A stretch of 10,951 bases of DNA from GCA-2862585 sp963991165 (lineage in GTDB: Bacteria; Bacteroidota; Bacteroidia; Flavobacteriales; UBA7312): positions 1 through 10,951 of the forward strand of contig CAXDOW010000068.1 in the NCBI GenBank assembly GCA_963991165.1, given 5' to 3'. The notes beneath the pieces are model-generated. The model made no database searches. It was not told the DNA's origin and saw nothing but the letters and a program-made list of their open reading frames with translations. Of this stretch, positions 1 through 6,333 are shown one piece after another; positions within the stretch are counted from its first letter, which is position 1; every line of letters begins with the position of its first letter. Both the position numbers and the translations under genes were made by a program.

Positions 1-156
1 GAAAAATCGGAAGATTGAATACGCTCGTTGAAATTTGCTGCTATCCAAAACCAAAACATTTTTGAGGTCATGATGGAAGCGGCTAAAATATGTTCCTTAG
101 GTCAAATTACTCATTCTTTATTCGAGGTTGGTGGCGAATACAGAAGAAACATGTAA
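1..156 (+). CDS. icmF: 3' end of IcmF-type (methylmalonyl/isobutyryl-CoA) mutase, frame disrupted near the window edge
   Basis: This is the C-terminal tail of a coenzyme-B12-dependent acyl-CoA mutase, an enzyme that rearranges the carbon skeleton of branched or methylmalonyl-type CoA thioesters in the cytoplasm. The open frame from 19 to the TAA at 154-156 encodes about 45 residues with NIFEVMMEAAK, then CSLGQITHSLFEVGG and the very end EYRRNM. From memory of the family, that ending is characteristic of fused IcmF-type mutases (B12-binding, G-protein chaperone and mutase domains) rather than of the two-subunit mutase. In the same frame a TGA stands at 16-18, while the frame starting at base 2 reads KIEYAR just before LKFAAI, so the gene is either frameshifted near 26-30 or carries a stop. 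It ends 5 bp from the oppositely oriented coiled-coil gene. The family call is firm; whether the break is real is not known. Confidence 0.75.
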
Positions 157-161
157 TTTCT

Positions 162-1433
162 TTATAAGCTTATTTTTTTGCCTTCAGTTTTCTTTAATGA
201 TTGGTTCATTTCATCAAGTTTTATGTGTTCTGTGGCAATACTTTGTTTTGTTTTCTCTATCTCAGATTGATAGTCTAATATGTTATTTTTCTCTTGGTTA
301 ATCCGCTTATTATGTTTGCTTATTTTTTGTTGACATTGTTTTATTTGTTTAGCGTATTGTTTTTCCTGAGTTTTCAAAAATTTGATTTCTTTCAAAACAC
401 CACTTTCATTGTGATTGTCAATTTCTGATTTTATAGAAGCTATTTCGACTTTGTTTGCGTCCATTTTTTCTTGAGCGGCATGGATTGAACTTTCTTCATT
501 TAATATCAGATTTTTTTTGACTTCAATTTCCTCAATTTGATTAAGAATAGTTTTATTAAGACCTTTTAAGGTTTTTCTCATGCTTTTGTCAATGGCACTT
601 TTTGATTTTATGTTGGTCACTTGGACTTCGTATGTTGATTTTAAAGTGTTGTTCGAAACGATTTCGCCATTCAGTTCTGCTATTTTCACTTTATGAGTAT
701 TGATAGTTTTAGATAGTTTTTCATTATTCTTTTCAATGGCGTGAATATTCTTTCTTAACTCTTTTTCACTTTTTTGTCGTAAATTATGTTTCAATTCATT
801 TAATTGCTTGTTGGTTTGTATCGTATTATTGGAAGCACTCGTAATTTTTTTTTCTAGTGTTGATATATTGGTGTGAAAGCCCTCGATGGCATGCTCTGAA
901 TTTTGAATTTTTTTCTTGTAATTGGTAACTTGACTCTCTAGTTGGTCTATTTCTTTCTTCTTTTTCTTTATTGACTTTTCAATGGAATGAAGTTGTTTAT
1001 CAACTTCAAGATTGACGGCTTTCTTGGCGATGCTTTTAGCAAAATCTTTGTACACCTGGATTTCTTGTACTGTTTGTTGTTCAGAAATTATAGTTTTATC
1101 ATTTTTAAAGGCAATGATCAAGTCCGACTGGCTGTTTTCTTCTAGAATTGTTATGTTGGCATGAGAAGGTATATTATTTTCTAATAAAAATGATGGTACT
1201 AAATATTCGTCATTAGCATTTTTTACACTTTCAATTTTTCCATTCTTTTCTTTGAATGAATTTTTTATTGCTTCGTAAAGTACCTTTTTGCCAACATTTG
1301 AAAAATGAATATGTAAAGAAGGGTATGTTCCACTATCGTGTTCATAATCCATAAACATACTTTCAGAGAAAGATTGTGCCGATACTATAAGAAATGAGAG
1401 TGATAAGAGAGTTGTTATAAAGGTATTTTTCAT
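162..1433 (-). CDS. Secreted long coiled-coil protein of unknown function
   Basis: The function is not known. The 423-residue product starts with a clear signal peptide (hydrophobic core about residues 6-18, probable cleavage after SA at 18-19), so it should be periplasmic or outside the inner membrane. Residues about 27-120 look like a small globular domain (GKKVLYEAIK at 49-58, NGKIESVK at 64-71, a hydrophobic DLIIAF strand at 104-109). From about 125 to 415 nearly everything is Lys/Glu/Gln/Asn-rich heptad-like helix, as in EIDQLESQVTNYKKKI, predicting an extended coiled coil of nearly 300 residues. No catalytic motif, membrane anchor or lipobox is visible. The layout resembles uncharacterised Bacteroidota proteins with a small N-terminal domain followed by coiled coil, a resemblance recalled from memory. 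It is the last gene of the yceI operon, 30 bp after the SRPBCC/GyrI gene. A structural or scaffold role in the envelope is inference. Confidence 0.8.
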   Translation of the reverse strand: MKNTFITTLLSLSFLIVSAQSFSESMFMDYEHDSGTYPSLHIHFSNVGKKVLYEAIKNSFKEKNGKIESVKNANDEYLVPSFLLENNIPSHANITILEENSQSDLIIAFKNDKTIISEQQTVQEIQVYKDFAKSIAKKAVNLEVDKQLHSIEKSIKKKKKEIDQLESQVTNYKKKIQNSEHAIEGFHTNISTLEKKITSASNNTIQTNKQLNELKHNLRQKSEKELRKNIHAIEKNNEKLSKTINTHKVKIAELNGEIVSNNTLKSTYEVQVTNIKSKSAIDKSMRKTLKGLNKTILNQIEEIEVKKNLILNEESSIHAAQEKMDANKVEIASIKSEIDNHNESGVLKEIKFLKTQEKQYAKQIKQCQQKISKHNKRINQEKNNILDYQSEIEKTKQSIATEHIKLDEMNQSLKKTEGKKISL

Positions 1434-1463
1434 GATTAAGGATTTTAGTTGTTAAATTAGAAG

Positions 1464-2474
1464 CTATTCTATTTGATAGATAACTTTTGTTTTCCAATGC
1501 GTTGTATTTGGGGTCAATTGAGGGTCTGTCAAAAACAACTCATACGGCAAATTTATCACTTTATAGCTGTTTTCCAAACAATACTGTTTTATTTTGCTGT
1601 GGGTATCGTTGATTGTTCTCACATCACCAAGGTGTGTGGCTTGCACACTTTGTACGGGTAAAGATTCATAATAACTAATATTGTCTCCTATTCCCTCGGT
1701 ATTAATGGGAGTTTCTATAAAAATCCCACCCCTAAGTTTAACCATGTTTTTGTCTCCTGCCTGCTTTGGAAAATCAATGTATTGAACAAAAGGCGAACTG
1801 GTAGGCATTATTCCATTTTCGGCAAGTACAACAAAAATAGTTTGATAGATTTCGTTTAGAGTATCATCAATGTCATTGGTGGAGCAATATTCTTCAATGG
1901 CTATGATTTTTTTTGAAGGGAGTAGTTCTACTGAAATATCAGAAGTTGTTGAGGGAATAGATTCGCAGTATGCTTTAATATTTTCAAGTCCGTTAGTTTG
2001 GTCTATTTTTATCATTCTTTGCATGAATGGACCAAATACTCTACTAAGAAACGGAAGTTGACCATAGTGTTTCCAGCTCAGTTTCACTCCAGCACTATCA
2101 GCTTCAAAAAAGAAAGTGGTAAAGAACGGAGAGCTATTGTCAATAAGTATCTCGTAATCAATTTGTTTGATAAACTCTTTTGAAACTAGCATGAGGTAAC
2201 CATCTCCTGAGTTATTGCTAGTCCAATGTCTTGTGGCGCCAATGTCTCTCACATTGTCGGAAAGAGAAATTGTCACAGTTGTGTCAACGGCCATCCAAGG
2301 ATCCCAATTGGGCCACTGTTCAAAATTTTCGACTTGCTCATAAACAACGAATGGACTACTATTTATTTTTATACTTGAATCAACACTAAAGGAAGCATCA
2401 AAGAACAAATTGGAAACCACAAAGGCAAACATAATACCTATAAGAGAAAAAAGAATAATCTTAAGAATTTTCAT
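1464..2474 (-). CDS. Membrane-anchored SRPBCC domain + GyrI-like effector-binding domain protein
   Basis: The protein has 336 residues and two ligand-binding folds in tandem. An N-terminal hydrophobic segment (about 5-25) after MKILK suggests an uncleaved anchor or signal peptide with the rest outside the cytoplasm. Residues about 32-170 read as an SRPBCC/polyketide-cyclase-like hydrophobic-pocket domain: SSIKINSSPFVVYEQVENFE, the FEQWPNWDPW motif at 51-60, and the final helix around GLENIK at 162-167. Residues about 180-335 match a GyrI-like/AraC effector-binding domain: KKIIAIEE near the start, KLRGGIFIETP at 246-256, ATHLGDVRT at 279-287, and a strand at the C terminus. Neither fold implies a defined reaction here, so binding of a small hydrophobic or cationic ligand is the most that can be said. 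It lies 9 bp after the 63-residue membrane protein and 30 bp before the coiled-coil gene, in the yceI operon. Confidence 0.85.
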   Translation of the reverse strand: MKILKIILFSLIGIMFAFVVSNLFFDASFSVDSSIKINSSPFVVYEQVENFEQWPNWDPWMAVDTTVTISLSDNVRDIGATRHWTSNNSGDGYLMLVSKEFIKQIDYEILIDNSSPFFTTFFFEADSAGVKLSWKHYGQLPFLSRVFGPFMQRMIKIDQTNGLENIKAYCESIPSTTSDISVELLPSKKIIAIEEYCSTNDIDDTLNEIYQTIFVVLAENGIMPTSSPFVQYIDFPKQAGDKNMVKLRGGIFIETPINTEGIGDNISYYESLPVQSVQATHLGDVRTINDTHSKIKQYCLENSYKVINLPYELFLTDPQLTPNTTHWKTKVIYQIE

Positions 2475-2483
2475 ACCTATAAT

Positions 2484-2675
2484 TTATTTCATGTAGCTCC
2501 TAAAAACATACAATAGAAAGCTAATAAGAACAACGGAAAAAACAAACAGGATACTTCCCTTGTAGTGTATCCTGTTTATTTTTAGTTCTTTTCTATAAGA
2601 CCAAAATAGATAAATAATAAATGCGATGGCAAACACCAAAGCAAAAATCCAATGGCCAGGGGTAATATGCTCCAT
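2484..2675 (-). CDS. Small two-helix membrane protein, unknown function
   Basis: This encodes a 63-residue protein with two strong hydrophobic segments, about residues 9-26 and 41-57, separated by a basic loop (YRKELKINRIHYKG). By the positive-inside rule the loop should face the cytoplasm, with both ends outside. No domain is recognised. The reading is supported by its position: it starts 3 bp after the yceI stop and ends 9 bp before the SRPBCC/GyrI gene, all on the same strand, which makes a chance open frame unlikely. It could be a small partner subunit for one of the exported neighbours, but that is inference only. Confidence 0.75.
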   Translation of the reverse strand: MEHITPGHWIFALVFAIAFIIYLFWSYRKELKINRIHYKGSILFVFSVVLISFLLYVFRSYMK

Positions 2676-2678
2676 TAC

Positions 2679-3269
2679 TTATTTTGAGAGAACAAATTCA
2701 AAATTAACAACAACGTCGTTGTCAATCGCTCTGTCGCCTAAATTTTCAAAAAATGATCCAGAATCATAAATGATATCAAATTTAGTTCGGTCAAATTTGA
2801 AAGTCCCTTTGGCGGTTAACTCTGATCCTGATTGATTCAACTCTAATGGAAAGCTAATAACGCTTTTATTGCCTTTGATAGTGAGTTCACCCAAAATGTT
2901 GTACTTACTGTTTCCAAGAGAGTTGGAACGAATCATTTTAAAATTCACTTCTGGGTGCTTAGATACCTCAAAAAAGTCTTCGCTTTTAAGATGTTCGATC
3001 AGTTTTGCTCTGTATTTGTCAGACTCAATGTCTTCATTCGTTATGGTAGTCATATCTATGGAAAAAGACGCTTTTGCAATCTTGCCATGATCCATAAGTA
3101 CGCTACCATTTTTAACCGAAACGTATCCATTGTGACCACCTGTTACCTTTTTAGCGACCCATTCGAGTTTACTTTTCTTAGAATCTACTTTGAATTCTTC
3201 GGTGTGAGTCGTAGTAAAAGCACTAAAAACAATAAATGCTAGTGCTAAAAAAGAAATTTTTTTCATCAT
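2679..3269 (-). CDS. YceI family secreted lipid-binding protein
   Basis: YceI proteins are periplasmic or secreted lipocalin-like barrels that bind isoprenoid or other polar lipids; several are induced by stress. The 196-residue length is usual. A signal peptide covers about residues 1-20 (MMKK, then LALAFIVFSAF). The mature part shows the family landmarks in order: VDSKKSKLEWVAKKVTGGHNG at 28-48, DMTTI at 72-76, HLKSEDFFEVSKHPEVNF at 93-110, GELTIKG at 127-133, and the closing strands FDRTKFDIIYDSGSF at 159-173 and VVVNFEF at 186-192. Translation may begin at either of the first two Met codons (3269 or 3266). It is the promoter-proximal gene of a four-gene operon and has a TAnnTTTG element 23-30 bp upstream. 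The family assignment is firm; the ligand is unknown. Confidence 0.92.
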   Translation of the reverse strand: MMKKISFLALAFIVFSAFTTTHTEEFKVDSKKSKLEWVAKKVTGGHNGYVSVKNGSVLMDHGKIAKASFSIDMTTITNEDIESDKYRAKLIEHLKSEDFFEVSKHPEVNFKMIRSNSLGNSKYNILGELTIKGNKSVISFPLELNQSGSELTAKGTFKFDRTKFDIIYDSGSFFENLGDRAIDNDVVVNFEFVLSK

Positions 3270-3277
3270 TTTTGTTT

Positions 3278-3300
3278 TTTATTTGTTAATTACAAATATA
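3278..3300. promoter_or_regulatory. Symmetric divergent promoter/operator candidate between yceI and the NTP pyrophosphohydrolase gene
   Basis: The 68-bp divergent gap holds TATATTTG on the minus strand (3300 to 3293), an exact match to the Bacteroidota -7 consensus TAnnTTTG, which would start yceI transcription about 17-20 bases before its ATG. On the plus strand TTTATTTG (3278-3285) matches with one mismatch and could serve the rightward gene. The two elements form an inverted repeat with 7-bp arms, TATTTGT (3280-3286) and ACAAATA (3292-3298), around a 5-base spacer. No clear -33 TTG is seen for either direction. The leftward promoter is fairly likely; an operator role is inference. Confidence 0.5.
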
Positions 3301-3337
3301 ACTCTTTAAATCTATAAATATTATATCATTATTCATC

Positions 3338-3739
3338 ATGAAAAAAAACATAGAAAAGGTCAAACAATTTCACGACGTATTTTTAATAGGTAATGAAGAA
3401 CAACCTATCGCCGAAGTTGGTTCTCAAACATTTAGGTTAAGACACCGCCTAATGCAAGAGGAAAATGAGGAATATTTGGAGGCCTGTCAAAACACCGATT
3501 TGGTTGAGATTGCCGATGCATTAGGAGACATGTTATACATTTGGTGTGGTACAGTTTTAAAACATGGTTTGCAGGATGTTATTGAGGAAATTTTTGATGA
3601 AATACAGCGTAGTAATATGTCTAAGTTAGATGACAACGGTCACCCCATTTTTAGAGAAGATGGAAAAGTGATGAAAGGGAAAAACTATTTCAAGCCCAAC
3701 ATAGAAAAAATTTTAAAAAAGTATGTTGAAAATAGTTAA
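3338..3739 (+). CDS. MazG-like nucleoside triphosphate pyrophosphohydrolase
   Basis: This is a 133-residue all-alpha NTP pyrophosphatase of the MazG / phosphoribosyl-ATP-pyrophosphohydrolase-like superfamily. Such enzymes use Mg2+ to split a nucleoside triphosphate into NMP and pyrophosphate and often clean up non-canonical nucleotides. The metal-binding acidic residues are visible: EENEE at 41-45 on the first helix, and DLVEIADALGDMLY at 54-67 on the next, giving the ExxE ... ExxD pattern. Downstream, DEIQRSNMSKLD (87-98) and the KGKNYFKP stretch (113-120) are typical of the stand-alone phage- and Bacteroidota-type subfamily and probably hold the nucleotide base and phosphates. It is the first gene rightward from the divergent promoter region and overlaps the next gene by 17 bases. 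The exact substrate cannot be read from the sequence. Confidence 0.85.
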   Translation: MKKNIEKVKQFHDVFLIGNEEQPIAEVGSQTFRLRHRLMQEENEEYLEACQNTDLVEIADALGDMLYIWCGTVLKHGLQDVIEEIFDEIQRSNMSKLDDNGHPIFREDGKVMKGKNYFKPNIEKILKKYVENS

Positions 3740-4160
3740 AATTCCCATAGATCACCCTCACTTTGCTTATGTAAGGGCGATTCGAAAAAAAGTTTTTATA
3801 GAAGAACAAAAAGTAAGCGTTGCCGATGAATACGATATCTATGAAGAAGTCTCAATACATTACCTTCTGAACAACAATGATGTTCCACTTGCTGTTGCTC
3901 GATCGAGAAAAACAAAAGAGGGCATTAAACTAGAACGTTTTGCCGTCTTAGCTGAGTTTAGAGGTCAAGGTTTTGGAAAAAAAATTGTGGAGCAAGTCAT
4001 CAATGAGGTACAAGGAGATAATGATAAAATCTATTTGCATGCTCAGTTACCTGTTGTAACGTTTTACAGTAAACTAGGATTCCAAAAAGTGGGAGATGTG
4101 TTTGTAGAAGCTAACATTGAACACTATAAGATGGTGTTTAAACCTCAACAGTCCAATTGA
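3723..4160 (+). CDS. GNAT family N-acetyltransferase (ElaA/YjcF-like)
   Basis: This is a 145-residue acyl-CoA-dependent N-acetyltransferase. The acetyl-CoA pyrophosphate-binding motif A is clear: LERFAVLAEFRGQGFGKKIVEQVI at about 70-93, with R80-G-Q-G-F-G85. The early segment AIRKKVFIEEQKV (19-31), followed by D35-E36-Y37, and the late segment LHAQLPVVTFYSKLGFQKVGD (105-125) are typical of the ElaA/YjcF subgroup, whose natural substrates are largely undefined. The ATG at 3723 lies inside the end of the pyrophosphohydrolase gene (17-base overlap), suggesting coupled translation, and the start fits the conserved N terminus. Its 3' end overlaps the opposite ilvE gene by 23 bases, so the two mRNAs are complementary at their ends. 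Confidence 0.9.
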   Translation: MLKIVKIPIDHPHFAYVRAIRKKVFIEEQKVSVADEYDIYEEVSIHYLLNNNDVPLAVARSRKTKEGIKLERFAVLAEFRGQGFGKKIVEQVINEVQGDNDKIYLHAQLPVVTFYSKLGFQKVGDVFVEANIEHYKMVFKPQQSN

Positions 4161-5184
4161 ACACATCTTCTGACTTTCCGTATTGAATATCTAACAACTT
4201 GTTCTTCAAAGTTAATGCAAAGGAATCATCATTATAGGATTCAAAGTTCATGCACTTATCTCTGTAGGTAATGCTATGAATGGGGTTTACTGTAACTGCG
4301 GTACCGACACCAAAGGCCTCTCTTAAGATGCCATTGTCATGAGCATCTAAAACTTCTTGTACAGATACTTTTCGTTCTTCAACCTGTATGCCGAGATGTT
4401 TTGCCATAGTTAAAATACTGTCACGGGTAATGCCACCGAGGATACTGTCGCTCAAAGCAGGTGTGACAATTGTGTCATTAATTCTGAAAATGATATTCAT
4501 TGTTCCCGACTCTTCAATATATTGATGAGATATAGCATCGGTCCATATCACTTGAGTAAAACCATCGTTTTGGGCTTCTTTTGTAGGAGCGAAACTAGCG
4601 GCATAATTCCCCGCTGCCTTAGCAAAGCCAGTTCCTCCTTCTACTGACCGAACATAGGATTCTTCAATTTTTAGAGAAGTTTTTCCATTGTAGTAGCTTG
4701 CTGTTGGAGAAGTAATGATTAAAAATCGAAAACTCTGAGAGGGTGTTGCTCTGATGTAGTTGCTATCAGCAATCATAAAAGGACGAATATAGAGCGATTT
4801 TGTTTCAGATTGTGGAACCCATGCTCGGTCTATTTTTAAGAGTTCTTTCAAACCAGTCATAAACATATCTTTATCGATGGCAGGCATACACAGTCTCAAA
4901 GCCGATGAATTTAATCTCGAAACATTATCTAAAGGTCTAAATAGCAGTATGGTGCCGTCCTCTTTTTTGTAGGCCTTCATCCCTTCAAAAACAGCTTGTC
5001 CATAATGAAAGACATGCGTTGAGGGATCGAGTTCTAATGGACCATACGGAATAATTTCTTCATTCTTCCATTGTCCGTCATTATAGATAGCGGAAAACAT
5101 GTGGTCGCTAAACGTTTTGCCAAACGATAGTTGGTCAAAATCGGTAGTATTGAGTTTTGATTGCTCAGTTTTAGTAATTTTCAT
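4138..5184 (-). CDS. ilvE: Branched-chain amino acid aminotransferase
   Basis: This PLP enzyme interconverts Leu, Ile and Val with their 2-keto acids, using glutamate/2-oxoglutarate as the partner. The 348-residue length and wording match the class IV (fold IV) BCAT type II group. YGQAVFEGMKAY (61-72) is the usual N-terminal signature, and the PLP Schiff-base lysine is K189 in GGTGFAKAAGNYAAS. ESGTMNI (225-231) and ILGGITRDSIL (248-258) form the cofactor-phosphate and substrate loops, and LREAFGVGTAVTVNPI (287-302) closes the site. No key residue is missing. It starts 8 bp after the M42 peptidase gene ends, so the two are probably co-transcribed, pairing peptide breakdown with amino-acid transamination. 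Its last 23 bases overlap the convergent GNAT gene. Confidence 0.95.
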   Translation of the reverse strand: MKITKTEQSKLNTTDFDQLSFGKTFSDHMFSAIYNDGQWKNEEIIPYGPLELDPSTHVFHYGQAVFEGMKAYKKEDGTILLFRPLDNVSRLNSSALRLCMPAIDKDMFMTGLKELLKIDRAWVPQSETKSLYIRPFMIADSNYIRATPSQSFRFLIITSPTASYYNGKTSLKIEESYVRSVEGGTGFAKAAGNYAASFAPTKEAQNDGFTQVIWTDAISHQYIEESGTMNIIFRINDTIVTPALSDSILGGITRDSILTMAKHLGIQVEERKVSVQEVLDAHDNGILREAFGVGTAVTVNPIHSITYRDKCMNFESYNDDSFALTLKNKLLDIQYGKSEDVFNWTVEV

Positions 5185-5192
5185 TTAAGATT

Positions 5193-6281
5193 TTATTTGA
5201 GGTATCTAAAATCGTGTTCATTACTAATATTTAACAGAGTATTGTATATGAGACCAATGACATGTTCAACGTCGGTTTTGTGAACACTCTCAACCGTTGT
5301 ATGCATGTACCGTAAAGGCAGCGAAATGAGAGCCGAGGCCACACCGCCCGTTGAATAAGCAAAGGCATCGGTATCTGTGCCAGTAGCTCTTGAAGCTGCT
5401 GCTCTTTGAAACGGAATGTCGTTGTTTTGGGCCACGTCAATAATCAAATCAAGTAAATTGTTTTGAACGGCCGGTCCGTAAGTCAGGACAGGTCCTTTGC
5501 CACTAAAAAGATCACCATGTTTGACTTTGTTTATCATGGGGGTTTGAGTGTCGTGACATACGTCTGTTACAATAGCAACGTTGGGTTTTATACGTTCCGT
5601 AATCATTTGAGCCCCTCTCAAACCTACTTCTTCTTGCACAGAATTAGTGATATAAAGCCCAAAAGGCAATTCCTTTTTATTTTCTTTAAGTAGTCTGGCT
5701 ACCTCAGCAATCATAAATCCACCTATTCGGTTGTCAAGAGCTCTTCCCACATAATACGTATCATTTAACACCAAAAAAGTATCTTTGTAGGTGACTACAC
5801 ATCCTACATGAACACCTAGTTTTTCAACCTCTTCTTTACTAGTACACCCACAATCTAAAAAAATATTGTCAAGTTTTGGAGCTTTCTCGTCACTCCCATG
5901 TCTGGTGTGAATGGCTGGCCATCCAAAAATAGCATCAACAGGGCCATTTTTGGTATGGATGTTTACTCTTTTTGAAGGAGCAATCTGATGGTCGCTACCA
6001 CCGTTTCTTTTGAGATAAATAAATCCTTCTTTAGTAATGTAATGAACAAACCAAGAAATCTCATCGGCATGAGCTTCAATAACCACTTTGTAGCTTGCCT
6101 TTGGGTTGATTACGCCTACCACTGTGCCATAGGTGTCCACAAAATAGTCATCAACATATGGTTTGATATAATCTAACCATAATTTTTGCCCTTCACTTTC
6201 AAAACCAGTGGGAGAGGCATTATTAATATATTGCTCTAAAAATTGTATCGAGTCTTTGTTGGTGTATGATTTTTTTGACAT
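5193..6281 (-). CDS. M42 family metallopeptidase (glutamyl aminopeptidase/TET-like)
   Basis: M42 peptidases are cytosolic dizinc aminopeptidases, often dodecameric, that trim peptides. Taking the ATG at 6281-6279 gives 362 residues, the usual size. Metal and catalytic residues appear in order: H71 and D73 in EAHADEISWF, the bridging D183 in GRALDNRIGGF, the catalytic pair E217-E218 in VQEEVGLRG, D240 in VTDVCHDT, and H327 in RYMHTTVESVH. The open frame extends 31 codons further upstream to 6374, but that part is hydrophobic, unlike the family, and would overlap the divergent mnmD gene by 41 bases. The shorter start also sits just downstream of a TAAATTTG promoter element. It is followed after 8 bp by ilvE. 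Its exact peptide preference is unknown. Confidence 0.92.
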   Translation of the reverse strand: MSKKSYTNKDSIQFLEQYINNASPTGFESEGQKLWLDYIKPYVDDYFVDTYGTVVGVINPKASYKVVIEAHADEISWFVHYITKEGFIYLKRNGGSDHQIAPSKRVNIHTKNGPVDAIFGWPAIHTRHGSDEKAPKLDNIFLDCGCTSKEEVEKLGVHVGCVVTYKDTFLVLNDTYYVGRALDNRIGGFMIAEVARLLKENKKELPFGLYITNSVQEEVGLRGAQMITERIKPNVAIVTDVCHDTQTPMINKVKHGDLFSGKGPVLTYGPAVQNNLLDLIIDVAQNNDIPFQRAAASRATGTDTDAFAYSTGGVASALISLPLRYMHTTVESVHKTDVEHVIGLIYNTLLNISNEHDFRYLK

Positions 6282-6302
6282 TGTAATTGAAAAAATGGAC
6301 TG

Positions 6303-6310
6303 CAAATTTA
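6303..6310 (-). promoter_or_regulatory. -7 promoter element for the M42 peptidase-ilvE operon
   Basis: Read on the minus strand, 6310 to 6303 is TAAATTTG, an exact match to the Bacteroidota -7 consensus TAnnTTTG. It lies 21 bases before the chosen ATG at 6281 and supports that start over the longer one. No well-spaced -33 TTG is visible. Confidence 0.5.
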
Positions 6311-6321
6311 TGAAAATATAG

Positions 6322-6329
6322 TTAATTTG
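6322..6329 (+). promoter_or_regulatory. Possible -7 element for mnmD, very close to its ATG
   Basis: TTAATTTG differs from TAnnTTTG at one base and ends 4 bases before the mnmD ATG at 6334. If used, transcription would begin at or next to the start codon, giving a nearly leaderless mRNA. With one mismatch and no -33 partner this is weak. Confidence 0.25.
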
Positions 6330-6333
6330 CGAT

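Noticed and set aside
164..173. Palindrome ATAAGCTTAT next to a T run between the convergent mutase and coiled-coil genes, as a shared terminator
   Set aside because: A loop-free 10-bp AT-rich palindrome gives only a few base pairs as a hairpin, and it overlaps the coding end of the minus-strand gene.
3898..3907. 10-bp palindrome CTCGATCGAG in the GNAT gene, and a similar TTCGATCGAA at 6744-6753 in mnmD
   Set aside because: 10-bp palindromes are expected by chance several times in a window of this size.
5463..5693. Antisense open frame of 76 codons inside the M42 gene
   Set aside because: It lies opposite conserved catalytic motifs and shows no recognisable protein features.
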